Positions 36,424 to 45,188 of a DNA stretch of 64,000 bases are shown here, one piece after another. A program made the translations under genes and the position numbers. The stretch covers positions 1,736,001 to 1,800,000 of the forward strand of contig NZ_CP033019.1 of the NCBI RefSeq assembly GCF_003667705.1. The letters run 5' to 3'. The DNA comes from Janthinobacterium agaricidamnosum. Its GTDB lineage: Bacteria > Pseudomonadota > Gammaproteobacteria > Burkholderiales > Burkholderiaceae_D. Each line of letters begins with the position of its first letter. The first letter of the stretch is position 1. The notes beneath the pieces were generated by a model, which was given only the letters and a program-made list of their open reading frames with translations, did not search any database and was not told the DNA's origin.

Positions 36424-36958
36424 AGCGGATGCCTTTCCGGCGGCCTTGGCCGGCACTGTGGCGCAGCTGCTGCCCGCGCTGGGGAGCGGCCGGACACACC
36501 CGCCATTTGCCGTGTGCCAGGATGGCGAGGCCTTGCTGATCCCGGCGCGCACTTACTACGACAGTGAGCGGCTGCTGGCCTGCACACGGCTGCCCGGCGA
36601 CGCGGGCGTGATCGCCCTGTGCCTGGGCACGCGCCACCATGACGGCCATCTGCGCGAAGCGTGTGCAAGGCAGTTGCTGCTGCAGGAACGGGCGTGGACG
36701 GTGCCCTTCGTCGTGCACCTGTGCGGCGAATACGTGCTGGAGATTATCGAGGTCATTGGCGCGGCGCTGCCGGCCTGGAATGCCGATGCACTGGCGCGCT
36801 ACCTGCGGGAGAATCCCGCATATCTCGATACGCTGGAGCGGCGCAGCATCAGCTACTGGAGCTGTTATTACCGCCGGGAGTATCCCGTGTGGGACAGCTA
36901 TCCGGGACGCAGGACCATGGCGGCCCTGCGTACCTTGCAAGGCCTTAGGCCTCGATAA
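36416..36958 (+). CDS. Cytoplasmic protein of unknown function coupled to the exported protein
   Basis: A 180-residue protein with ATG 36416 after GGGAGGA. There is no signal peptide. It shows a mixed alpha/beta pattern with histidine-rich GTRHHDGHLREACARQ and a tyrosine-rich ISYWSCYYRREYPVWDSYPG near the C-terminus. No family was recognised. It overlaps the exported protein gene at its 5' end by 8 bp, and its last 14 bp overlap the 3' end of convergent dbpA. Confidence 0.72.
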   Translation: MAEADAFPAALAGTVAQLLPALGSGRTHPPFAVCQDGEALLIPARTYYDSERLLACTRLPGDAGVIALCLGTRHHDGHLREACARQLLLQERAWTVPFVVHLCGEYVLEIIEVIGAALPAWNADALARYLRENPAYLDTLERRSISYWSCYYRREYPVWDSYPGRRTMAALRTLQGLRPR

Positions 36959-38369
36959 AGCGCATCTTGAAGCTGCGGCCCTTGATGTTGCCGAAGTCGC
37001 GGCCCAGGGTATTGCCTGCGTTCAGGCGCTTGAAGGCCGCTTCGGCCACCTTGCGGTCGAGCGCCACGTAGGTCATGAACTCGAACACGTTGATCTTGCC
37101 CACCTGCTCCTTGGTCAGACCAGCATCGCCCGTTAGCGCGCCCAGCAAGTCGCCCGGACGCAGCTTGTCCTTCTTGCCGCCCATGATGCACAGGGTGACC
37201 ATGGGCGCCGGCAGCGCCTCGATCCCGTCATCTTCCGCCAGTTCCTTCAGGTCGTGCCATTCGGCGGCGCTGTTCTGGTATTGCTCGATCAGCTTGACCC
37301 ATTTCTTCTCGTTCGGCGCGCACAGCGACAGGGCCAGGCCCTTCTTGCTGCCGCGGCCCGTGCGGCCGATGCGGTGGATGTGCACTTCCGTGTCTTTCGA
37401 GACGTCGACGTTGATCACGGCGCCCAGGTCGGAAATATCGAGGCCGCGCGCGGCGACGTCGGTGGCCACCAGCACGGAGCAGCTGCGGTTGGCGAACAGC
37501 ACGAGGATTTCATCGCGTTCGCGCTGTTCCAGCTCGCCGTACAGGGCCAGAGCGGAAAAGCCTTGCTGGCGCAGTTCCTCGGCCAGCTCGCGGCAATGCA
37601 CCTTGGTGTTGCAGAAAGCCAGGGTGGACTCCGGCTTGAAGTGTTTTAACAGCTTGCCGACGGCGCTGTTGCGCTCGTCGAAGCCGATTTCATAGAAACG
37701 CTGCTCGATCTTGTCGTTGTCGTGCTGCGCCTCGACCGTCACTTCCAGCGGATTGACGAGGAAGGACGCCGTGGCGCGGCGGATGTCTTCCGGATACGTG
37801 GCCGAGAACAGCAGGGTCTGGCGGCGCGCCGGGCAGGCGCTGACGATGCCCGCGATTTCCTCGTAAAAGCCCATGTCCGTCATGCGGTCCGCTTCATCGA
37901 GCACCAGGGTCTGCACATGATTCAGATTGATGGTGCCGCGGCCCAGGTGGTCGCGCAAACGGCCCGGCGTGCCGACGACGATGTGGGCGCCGTGTTCCAG
38001 CGAGGCGATTTGCGGGCGCATCGGCGCGCCGCCCGTCAGGGTCAGGATCTTGATGTTGCCCGCCGCGCGCGCCAGGCGGCGCAGCTCATTGGCCACCTGG
38101 TCGGCCAGTTCGCGCGTGGGGCACAGCACCAGGCCCTGCACGGCAAACCAGGCCGGATTGAGCTTGTGCAGGATGCCGATGCCGAAGGCGGCCGTCTTGC
38201 CGCTGCCCGTTTTCGCTTGCGCGATCAGGTCGCGGCCATCGAGCACCGCCGGCAGGCTTTGCGCCTGGATGGTGGTCATCTCGTGGTAGCCGAGCGAGTC
38301 CAGGTTGGCCAAAAAGGCGGGCGTCAGCGGCAGGCTGGAAAAAGAGGTGGTGGCAGTGGTGGTGTTCAT
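36945..38369 (-). CDS. dbpA: ATP-dependent RNA helicase DbpA
   Basis: DbpA is a DEAD-box helicase that acts on hairpin 92 of 23S rRNA during 50S assembly. The 474-residue protein has the Q motif (TIQAQSLPAVLDG), Walker A AKTGSGKT (about 53-60), DEAD in VLDEADRM, SAT in LLFSATYP, and HRIGRTGR. The C-terminal 75 residues form the DbpA RNA-binding domain (VTLCIMGGKKDKLRPGDLLG) that gives rRNA specificity. It is monocistronic; its 3' end overlaps the unknown gene on the other strand. Confidence 0.95.
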   Translation of the reverse strand: MNTTTATTSFSSLPLTPAFLANLDSLGYHEMTTIQAQSLPAVLDGRDLIAQAKTGSGKTAAFGIGILHKLNPAWFAVQGLVLCPTRELADQVANELRRLARAAGNIKILTLTGGAPMRPQIASLEHGAHIVVGTPGRLRDHLGRGTINLNHVQTLVLDEADRMTDMGFYEEIAGIVSACPARRQTLLFSATYPEDIRRATASFLVNPLEVTVEAQHDNDKIEQRFYEIGFDERNSAVGKLLKHFKPESTLAFCNTKVHCRELAEELRQQGFSALALYGELEQRERDEILVLFANRSCSVLVATDVAARGLDISDLGAVINVDVSKDTEVHIHRIGRTGRGSKKGLALSLCAPNEKKWVKLIEQYQNSAAEWHDLKELAEDDGIEALPAPMVTLCIMGGKKDKLRPGDLLGALTGDAGLTKEQVGKINVFEFMTYVALDRKVAEAAFKRLNAGNTLGRDFGNIKGRSFKMRFIEA

Positions 38370-38480
38370 AAAGGGCGGAGCCGGTAAAAAGCGGGTGGAT
38401 GGGCACAGTCTACAGGCGTTCTACGCCCTTGTGCGGATGGTGGTGTGGAAGCCGGCGGCAAACGGCCGCCGGCGTGGGTA

Positions 38481-38717
38481 CTAATTATCTGGCGCCCAGA
38501 TGGGCAAGCCGGTGAGATCGAGGCCGGCGTCGCGCGTCCATACGGGCAAGCCCGTGGCGTCGGTCGGCTCCAGCAATTCGAGCTGCACCTGCTTCAGCGC
38601 CGCCTTGCGCACGCGCGCGCGGCGCTGCGGCTCCGGCGCCGGCTCTGGCGCCTCGAGCACTGGCGGCGGGCCGAAACCGGGCAAGTCGATGGTGGCGTTG
38701 TCTTTTTTATCTCTCAT
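38481..38717 (-). CDS. Small protein with a repeated GLP(V/I)W tail
   Basis: A 78-residue protein. The middle is basic (RRARVRKAALK), after a proline- and glutamate-rich stretch. The C-terminus contains two similar motifs, TGLPVWTRDAG and TGLPIWAPDN, separated by 15 residues. No family or function was recognised. ATG 38717 has weak GGTTCAGAA upstream. It stands alone downstream of the acid phosphatase region on the same strand. Confidence 0.65.
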   Translation of the reverse strand: MRDKKDNATIDLPGFGPPPVLEAPEPAPEPQRRARVRKAALKQVQLELLEPTDATGLPVWTRDAGLDLTGLPIWAPDN

Positions 38718-38807
38718 TTCTGAACCTCTGGCCCCTGGCAGCGAAAAAACGGCGCCGGGGAGCGGGCAAAAAGCTGTCCGCTGTGTGAATACGCTTTAAC
38801 TTCATCC

Positions 38808-38840
38808 ACAAAACAAAAGCCCGGCTACTGGAGTCGGGCT
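38808..38840 (-). terminator. Terminator for the leftward AcpA-type transcript
   Basis: On the minus strand AGCCCGACT...AGCCGGGCT forms a stem, followed by TTTGTTTTG. It lies about 210 bp after the AcpA-type gene, beyond repeat copy B. Confidence 0.65.
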
Positions 38841-38937
38841 CATGGTTGGGATAACCTGCAGGAAAACTTGTCCTGCGGATTTAAGTGCGGCACGCAGTGT
38901 ATCACAGGCGTGCCGCACCGTGGGTGGCTTATAACGC

Positions 38938-39043
38938 CTGACAAAACCGTAGCGAGCGGCAGTGAGTTGTGGCTGAGAAGCGCAACTGTGCTTTAGCACA
39001 GTGAGCATCGCAGGCCGCAAATCGCGACGCGCAGCAGGTTTTG
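38938..39043. repeat. Dispersed 105-bp intergenic repeat, copy B
   Basis: Starts CTGACAAAACCGTAGCGAG and ends CGCAGCAGGTTTTG. The central hairpin CTGTGCT/AGCACAG is perfect in this copy (about 38986-39001). It lies at the 3' end of the AcpA-type gene. Confidence 0.85.
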
Positions 39044-39051
39044 GATGGCGT

Positions 39052-40716
39052 TTAGCGGAAGCTCAGGGCGCCCGTCAGGTCACCCGGCGGCAACGCGCCC
39101 CGTGCCGCGAAGGCATCGTTGCGCACTTTCAGGCCTTCGAGCAGCGGCAGGTCGTGCAGGCGCGTGATCAGGCGCAGGATCGACGTCGTGTCGTAGAAAC
39201 TGTGGTCGACGGCGCCTTTCTTCGCGTACGGCGAGACGACGATGGCGGGAATGCGCGTGCCCGGACCCCAGCGGTCGCCCTTTGGCGGCGCCACGTGGTC
39301 CCACCAGCCGCCGTTTTCGTCGAACGTGATCACCACGATCATGTCCTTCCACTGCGGCGATTCCTTCAGATGCTGGATGACGTTGGCCACGTGCTGGTCG
39401 CCCGACTCGATGTCCGAATAACCCGCGTGCAGGTTCAGATTGCCCTGCGGCTTGTAGAAGGTCACGGCCGGCAGCTTGCCTGCCACGGCGGCGGCGAGGA
39501 ATTTGTTCGAGATCGGGCTGTCGCCCGTGCCGCCGTCGCGCAAGTGCTCGGCGCGCGCGGCCGTGCCGGGGGCGAACTGCTTGAAGTAGTTCAGCGGCTG
39601 GTGGTGGAACTGGAAGTTCGGCTTGCTGCCGCCGCCCTTGTGGTCGAGCGCCGCTTGCCAGCCGCCGCCATACCACGCCCAGCTGACGCCCTTGCGCGAC
39701 AGCAGGTCGCCGATGGTGTCATAGGTTTGCGGCGGCAGGGTATTCGCGTCGGCCGGGTCGGCGTGCAGCGGGTCGCCGTCGAAGGCAGGGCGAATGTAGC
39801 TGGGCTGGTAGGGCGGCGCCATGGTGTTGACGGCATAGCCGTCCGGCGTGATGGCGCCGTCGTTCACGTATTTCGGCTTGCCGTCCAGCGCCGAGGCGGG
39901 GCACTCGGGAGACAGGGCCAGGCGCACGCCTTGCGGGCCGTCGGCCAGCACGGCGATCTTTTTCTTCGCTGCCGTCTCGGCAGCATTGAAGTATTCGTTG
40001 GCGCGGCCCGTGACGAGGAACTGGTGGTTCATGTAGGAGCCGCCGAAGGCCGCCATGAAGAAGTTGTCGCACAAGGTGTACTGCTCGGCGATCTGCCACA
40101 GGTTCAGGTTTTTCGACGTTTCGCCATAGTGGCCCATCACCAGGCCGCCGCTGTCGGCCCACGCGGCGAAGCCGTCGTTCTTGCCGCCGTTGATCTGCAT
40201 CTGGTTGTTATAGAAGCGGTGCACGAGGTCGCGCGTGACGATGCTCTCGGGCAGGGGCTTGCCGGCCGCGTCGCTCAGTTTGTAGGGAGCGTTGGGCAGG
40301 CCGGAAATCTGCTCTTCCTTGATCAGGTAATCGATGCCGCCGATGTTTTGCTGGTTCGGCACCAGGCCGCCCCAGATCTTCGGCAGGGTTGCCAGCGGCT
40401 TGCCGTCGCGGTCCAGCTGCTGCGCCTGTTCCGCGGTGACGGCGGACAGGGGCGCGCTGGTGCCGGGGAAGTTGGCGAACAGGTTGTTGAAGCTGCGGTT
40501 TTCCAGATAGATCACGACCACGTTCTTGACGTGCGCCTTGAGTTTCGCGTCGAGCGAACCCTTGGCGATGGTCTTCCTGGCTGGTGCGGCGTCGGCCAGC
40601 GCCGGCAGGCTGGCGGCCAGGCCGACTGCGGACGCAGCCTGGAAAATGCGCCGGCGCGAGGGATTGGCGGGTTGGTCGGCCGGATCGGCTGGCAGGGCGG
40701 GGGCGAGGTCCTTCAC
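39052..40716 (-). CDS. AcpA/phospholipase C-type phosphoesterase
   Basis: A 554-residue phosphoesterase-family protein. The N-terminus has a Tat-like signal (SRRRIFQAASAVGLAASLP). The core shows VVVIYLENRSFNNLFANFPG, the family metal site with nucleophile region, GGSYMNHQFLVTG, and DENGGWWDHVAPP near 435-447. This group includes AcpA acid phosphatase of Francisella and non-haemolytic phospholipase C; the precise substrate is not shown. Start GTG 40716 has AGGAG 5 bases upstream; the 18 codons before it lack support. Monocistronic by position. Confidence 0.87.
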   Translation of the reverse strand: MKDLAPALPADPADQPANPSRRRIFQAASAVGLAASLPALADAAPARKTIAKGSLDAKLKAHVKNVVVIYLENRSFNNLFANFPGTSAPLSAVTAEQAQQLDRDGKPLATLPKIWGGLVPNQQNIGGIDYLIKEEQISGLPNAPYKLSDAAGKPLPESIVTRDLVHRFYNNQMQINGGKNDGFAAWADSGGLVMGHYGETSKNLNLWQIAEQYTLCDNFFMAAFGGSYMNHQFLVTGRANEYFNAAETAAKKKIAVLADGPQGVRLALSPECPASALDGKPKYVNDGAITPDGYAVNTMAPPYQPSYIRPAFDGDPLHADPADANTLPPQTYDTIGDLLSRKGVSWAWYGGGWQAALDHKGGGSKPNFQFHHQPLNYFKQFAPGTAARAEHLRDGGTGDSPISNKFLAAAVAGKLPAVTFYKPQGNLNLHAGYSDIESGDQHVANVIQHLKESPQWKDMIVVITFDENGGWWDHVAPPKGDRWGPGTRIPAIVVSPYAKKGAVDHSFYDTTSILRLITRLHDLPLLEGLKVRNDAFAARGALPPGDLTGALSFR

Positions 40717-40832
40717 ACATTCTCCTTGGGTGTCTCTATGGGCACGGGCGTTGGCGGCAATGGCCGGCAACGCCCGTGAAGCGGGAAAATTGTATCACCG
40801 GCCCTGCGCCCCTGTGAAATATTCGGCCTGCC

Positions 40833-43334
40833 TTAGAACTGGTAGCGCACCTTCAGTGCCACCTTGCGCGCCGGGCCATACATGCTCGAGTACCACCAGT
40901 CCGACACGGAAGCCGTGTACTGCTTGTCGAACAGGTTGGCCACGTTCACGGTGGCAGAGAGCTTGTCGTTGACGTCGTAGCGCGCCATCAGGCTGGCCAC
41001 CGAGTACGCCTTCTGTTCCCAGTGCAGGGTACTGTTGATCTGCCACGCGTCGATGTCGGAATACACGCGGCTTTGCCAGTTCACGCCGCCGCCCACCGTC
41101 AGGCGATTGAACTCGCCGGGCAGGCGGTAAGTGGTCCACAGTTTCACCAGGTGGCGCGGGAAGGTGGTCAGGATCGCCTTGCCGGTATTGTTTTCCGTCT
41201 GGCTGTAGGACCACGCAGCCGAGATGTTCCAGTCCGGCGTCAGCGCGCCCGTCGCTTCCAGATCCACGCCCTGGGTCCTGGCGCCCTTGATGGTGCGGTT
41301 GGCGGGATTGTTCGTGCCAGGGACGGTGTAGCCGGGGTCCGATTCGGCCAGGTTGCTCTGGCGGATCTGGTACAGCGCGGCGGCCGTGTTCAGGCGGCCA
41401 TCGAACCAGCCGCTCTTGATGCCCGCTTCAAAGGTCTTGCCCTCGCGCGGCGCCAGCAGCTTGCCGTAGCGGTCTTGCTGGGCTTGCGGCTGGTAGATGG
41501 TGGAATAGCTGGCGTAGGCGCTGTGCGTGGCGTCGATGTCGAACACCAGGCCGCCATACGGCGTGAAGACGCGGCTTTCCGAGGCTGGCGACGCGCTGTA
41601 AAACGGCACGGAAGGCGCGTCCGAGATGTAGTTCTCGCTGTAGCGCAGCACCTTGGCGCCGGCGATCAGTTTCAGGCGCTCGGACAGGTTGAGGCGCGTG
41701 GCGGCATACGCGCTGGCCTGGCGGCGCGTGCTGTCGTAGGTGACGTAGGTATCGCCAAACACGGGCGTTGCCAGGCGATTCCAGCGGTACAGGTTGACGC
41801 CGCTGCCCTGGATGCTCCAGTCGAAGCGGCCATCCGTCTTGCTCTGGAATTGGCTGTAGTCCATGCCCAGCACCAGTTCGTGCTGGCGGCCGAAGGCGCT
41901 GAACGGCCCGCGCACGTTGACGTCCACGCTGTTGACCTTCAGCTGGTAATCGCGGTAGTCGGCGCTCAGGCCCAGGCCATCGCCCGTGGCCTGGTCGGGG
42001 AAGCCAGCGCTCACGTTCATGTAGACGGCGCGCTCCTCCTGCGACGACTGCACGCGGTTGGCCGAGATTTTCAGCTTCCAGTCGTTCGCCAGCGCGTGTT
42101 CCAAGGTGACGAAGATGTCGGTTGAATTGGTGTTGAAGCGATTCGACCTGGCCGCCGGGCTGAAGGAGCGGGGCAGGTCCGTCATGACGCCATTGCTGTA
42201 GAACAGGGGGAAGCCCAGGTAGGAGAGGGAACCGTCCGAGCGCTTGCGCTGGTGCGTCACGCCGGCCGTCAGCTTCGTGTCGCTGGACAGGTCCGCCTCG
42301 ACCACGCCGTAGACCACTTTCTTGTCGCGGCTGTAGCCGTCGATGATGCTGTCGCCTTCCTCGTACACGGTCACCAGGCGGCCGCGCACCGTGCGCGCCT
42401 CGTTCAGCGGACCCGAGATGTCGGCCATGGCGCGCCGTTCATCGTAGGAGCCCAGCTCGCCCTCGACGGCGGCCTGGAACTGCGCCGTCGGTTTCTTGCG
42501 CACCATGTTGATGGCGCCCGACGCGTCGCCCGCGCCCGTCATCAGGCCCGAGGCGCCGCGCAGCACTTCGATGCGGTCGTACAGCGCCATGTCGGCCAGG
42601 CTTTGCGACGGTATCGCGTCGAGGCCCAGGTTTTCCGAATGCGTGCTGACGCCGTCGAGCTGGTAATTGGTGATCGAATAGCCGCGCGAGGTAAAGCCCG
42701 TGCGCTCGCTGCCCAGCGAGAACAGGGTGATGCCCGGCGTTTGCGCCATCACTTGCGCGATCGTGCTCAAGCCCTGGTCCTGCATGCGCTGCTGCGTGAT
42801 GACGCTGACCGACTGCGGCGTTTCCCTGATCGACAGGCCCAGCGGCGTGGCCGTGGCGATCGGCAGGGTGGAGACATACGCGCCCGAGCCTTCGGTGGCG
42901 TCCTGCTGCGCCTTGACCGATACTTCCGGCATCATGGCGATGGCCTCCGCGCCGGAATCCGCCTGGGCCTGGGCCGGGCGCAGCACGTAGCTGCCATTCG
43001 CGCTGCGCTCGGCCTTCAGGCCCGTGCCGCGCAGCACGCCGTTCAGGGCGGCCAGCACGTCGTGGCGGCCGCTCAAGCCGGCCGACGTCTTGCCGCGCGT
43101 CTGCTCCGGCGTGAAACTGAGGATGACCCTGGACTGGCTGGCGACCTGGCGCAGCGCCGCCGCCAGGTCGCCGGCCGGCACCTGGAAGTCGAGACTGGCC
43201 GCAGCGGCGGCCGCGCTTTCCTGCGCTAGGGCTGGCGCGGGAATATTCAGCAGCAGGGCCGAACCGATGAAGACGAGCTGGATGGCATACGCCATGGGTT
43301 TGATACGCGGCTTGGAATGAATGGCAGGAGACAT
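40833..43334 (-). CDS. TonB-dependent siderophore receptor with signalling domain
   Basis: An 833-residue outer-membrane receptor. After the signal peptide (to about 38) comes an STN signalling domain (about 48-98, LDFQVPAGDLAAALRQVA), a TonB-box/plug region (IRETPQSVSVITQQRMQDQG, near 170) and the 22-strand barrel ending in KVALKVRYQF. The STN domain marks it as a transducer that talks to an anti-sigma factor, and fecR- and fecI-like genes lie directly upstream. It resembles FpvA/FhuE-type hydroxamate receptors, but the siderophore cannot be fixed. AAGGTAACC precedes the ATG. Confidence 0.92.
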   Translation of the reverse strand: MSPAIHSKPRIKPMAYAIQLVFIGSALLLNIPAPALAQESAAAAAASLDFQVPAGDLAAALRQVASQSRVILSFTPEQTRGKTSAGLSGRHDVLAALNGVLRGTGLKAERSANGSYVLRPAQAQADSGAEAIAMMPEVSVKAQQDATEGSGAYVSTLPIATATPLGLSIRETPQSVSVITQQRMQDQGLSTIAQVMAQTPGITLFSLGSERTGFTSRGYSITNYQLDGVSTHSENLGLDAIPSQSLADMALYDRIEVLRGASGLMTGAGDASGAINMVRKKPTAQFQAAVEGELGSYDERRAMADISGPLNEARTVRGRLVTVYEEGDSIIDGYSRDKKVVYGVVEADLSSDTKLTAGVTHQRKRSDGSLSYLGFPLFYSNGVMTDLPRSFSPAARSNRFNTNSTDIFVTLEHALANDWKLKISANRVQSSQEERAVYMNVSAGFPDQATGDGLGLSADYRDYQLKVNSVDVNVRGPFSAFGRQHELVLGMDYSQFQSKTDGRFDWSIQGSGVNLYRWNRLATPVFGDTYVTYDSTRRQASAYAATRLNLSERLKLIAGAKVLRYSENYISDAPSVPFYSASPASESRVFTPYGGLVFDIDATHSAYASYSTIYQPQAQQDRYGKLLAPREGKTFEAGIKSGWFDGRLNTAAALYQIRQSNLAESDPGYTVPGTNNPANRTIKGARTQGVDLEATGALTPDWNISAAWSYSQTENNTGKAILTTFPRHLVKLWTTYRLPGEFNRLTVGGGVNWQSRVYSDIDAWQINSTLHWEQKAYSVASLMARYDVNDKLSATVNVANLFDKQYTASVSDWWYSSMYGPARKVALKVRYQF

Positions 43335-43436
43335 GGTTACCTTGTGGTGTAGTCGTCAAAAAGAACGTTGCCTACACAGGTCACGCGAGAATCGAAAACG
43401 GGTACCTTTTTTTTGCACTGGCGTCAAAATACATGT

Positions 43437-44444
43437 TCAGCGCTGCCGCCGCGCTTCCACCTGCACCCAGTAGCGCGTGCGCAGGCGCACGTCCACCGGC
43501 AGGGAATCGGGCAGCGACAGCAGCACGGCGTCCAGGTCGGCCAGCGGGAAGACGCCGGAGATGCGCAGGCCGGCCACCGCGTCGTCGCAGCCCAGCAAGC
43601 CGTGGCGGTAGCGGCTCAACTCATGCAGGAAGTCGCGCAGCGGCATGGCGTCGGCCAGCAGCAAGCCCTGCCGCCAGGCCCAGATGTCGGGCGAGACGGC
43701 GTGCGCGGGCACGATGCTGCGCGCGGTCATGCCGCCGCCCTGGCCGGCCTGGATCACGAGACTGCCATCGCCCTGGCACGGCATCAGCCGCACGGCGCCT
43801 TCCTCGACGGCGACCAGCGTGCTGCCCTCGGCCTGGCGCACCGAGTAGCGCGTGCCCAGCGCCTGCGCGTGGCCGTGCGCCGTTTCGACGAGGAAGGGGC
43901 GGTAAGGCCGGCCCGTTTCGCGGGCGGTGGCGATGAAGACTTCGCCCCGCACCAGTTGCAGCAGCCGCTGCGTGTCCGTGTAGCGGATGTTGACGGCGCT
44001 GCCGCTGTTCAGATGCAGGCGACTGCCGTCGGCCAGGGTCAGCTCGCGGCGTTCGCCCACGCCGGTGGACAGGTCGGCCAGCGCGGCGCGGGCCATGCCG
44101 GGCGCATATTCCGAGCGTGCGCCGAACCAGCCCGTGATGCCGATGGCCGATACCCACGCCAGCAGCCGCAGGCTGCCGCGCCGCGAGACGGAACGCGAGA
44201 GGGGACTTTGCAGCAGCGCCTGGCGGCTGGCTGGCCCATCGAGTTCGCGCAAGCCGCCGCTGACGCTTTCGATGTGACGCCATGCCCGTTCATGGTCCGG
44301 GTGCGCCTGGCGCCACTGCTGCCACGCCGTTTTTTCCGCCGGCGTCGTTTCGCCGCTCATCAGGGTGGTCAGCCATTCGGTCGCTTGCATGGCGACGGCC
44401 AGGTCGATGGGCTGGCCCTGGGCGTAGACGGTGGCGCCGCGCAT
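43437..44444 (-). CDS. FecR-type anti-sigma regulator
   Basis: An inner-membrane regulator that receives the signal from the receptor STN domain and controls the partner sigma factor. Domains: DUF4880 at the N-terminus (ATEWLTTLMSGETTPAEKTAWQ), a membrane segment near 90-105 (LRLLAWVSAIGITGW), then the periplasmic FecR domain (LADGSRLHLNSGSAVNIRY and later). The start at 44444 lies one base after the sigma gene stop (TGACATG); an upstream ATG at 44474 would overlap it by 29 bp. Length from 44444 is 335 residues. Confidence 0.92.
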   Translation of the reverse strand: MRGATVYAQGQPIDLAVAMQATEWLTTLMSGETTPAEKTAWQQWRQAHPDHERAWRHIESVSGGLRELDGPASRQALLQSPLSRSVSRRGSLRLLAWVSAIGITGWFGARSEYAPGMARAALADLSTGVGERRELTLADGSRLHLNSGSAVNIRYTDTQRLLQLVRGEVFIATARETGRPYRPFLVETAHGHAQALGTRYSVRQAEGSTLVAVEEGAVRLMPCQGDGSLVIQAGQGGGMTARSIVPAHAVSPDIWAWRQGLLLADAMPLRDFLHELSRYRHGLLGCDDAVAGLRISGVFPLADLDAVLLSLPDSLPVDVRLRTRYWVQVEARRQR

Positions 44445-44445
44445 G

Positions 44446-44964
44446 TCAGGGCGCGGCAAAATCGGGCACGGCAAAAAAGCACAGCAAGTTGGCCTTGCTC
44501 AGGTATTTTTTGACGGAATGCGTGGTGGTGCCCAGTTCGGCGGCGATCTCGGCATAGCTCATGCCGTCCAGGTGGGCCAGCAGGAAGGCGGCCCTGGCCT
44601 TGGCGGAGAGCCGGTCCAGCGCGCGGTCGATCAGTTGCAGCGATTCGAGCAGGATGGACATCGCTTCCGGCGACGGTGTACTCGCTTGCGGCTGGTGCAG
44701 CAGGGCGTCGAGGTAGGCGCGTTCCAGTTCTTCGCGCCGGCAGTGGTTGGCCAGCAGGCGCTTGGCGATGGTAGCCAGGAAAGGGCGCGGCTGCGCGATC
44801 CCGGCACTGCTGCGCGCAACGAAGATCTTGAGGAAGGTATCCTGCGCCAGGTCGCCCGCCAGCCCCGCATCGTGCAGGCGGCGCTTCAGCCAGTGCAGCA
44901 GCCACGAGTGGTGCTCGGCGTACAGGGCCTGGAATTCGGACGGCGGGGAAGGGGCGGACAGCAT
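44446..44964 (-). CDS. FecI-type ECF sigma factor
   Basis: A 172-residue extracytoplasmic-function sigma factor. Region 2 is visible as DLAQDTFLKIFVA (about 40-52), and region 4 as MSYAEIAAELGTTTHSVKKYLSKA (about 138-160). With fecR and the receptor downstream it forms a standard iron-starvation surface-signalling unit. A Fur box precedes it, so it should be repressed when iron is plentiful. Confidence 0.94.
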   Translation of the reverse strand: MLSAPSPPSEFQALYAEHHSWLLHWLKRRLHDAGLAGDLAQDTFLKIFVARSSAGIAQPRPFLATIAKRLLANHCRREELERAYLDALLHQPQASTPSPEAMSILLESLQLIDRALDRLSAKARAAFLLAHLDGMSYAEIAAELGTTTHSVKKYLSKANLLCFFAVPDFAAP

Positions 44965-44990
44965 GCGGACGGGATGGAATATCTTAATCT

Positions 44991-45012
44991 AAATGAGAAT
45001 TGTTCTCATAAT
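44991..45012. promoter_or_regulatory. Fur box upstream of the FecI-type gene
   Basis: ATGAGAA (44993-44999), centre TTG, TTCTCAT (45003-45009): a perfect 7-3-7 palindrome in an AT-rich region 29 bp before the sigma gene start. It matches the known Fur box pattern. Confidence 0.8.
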
Positions 45013-45188
45013 AGCGCAGCGGCGCGCACCAGGCAATCAGGAAAACGCGGCGTTGCTGAAATGCGACTGCGCGCCCGGGCCGCGCGTGGCGCGGGCTTTG
45101 CGCCTGCGCACGGCAGATGTAAAAGTTTCCTTGGCGCAAGCTTTCATGTGAGAAAATGGGGTTGGCCATGTGGAGCGGAGCAAAAAAA

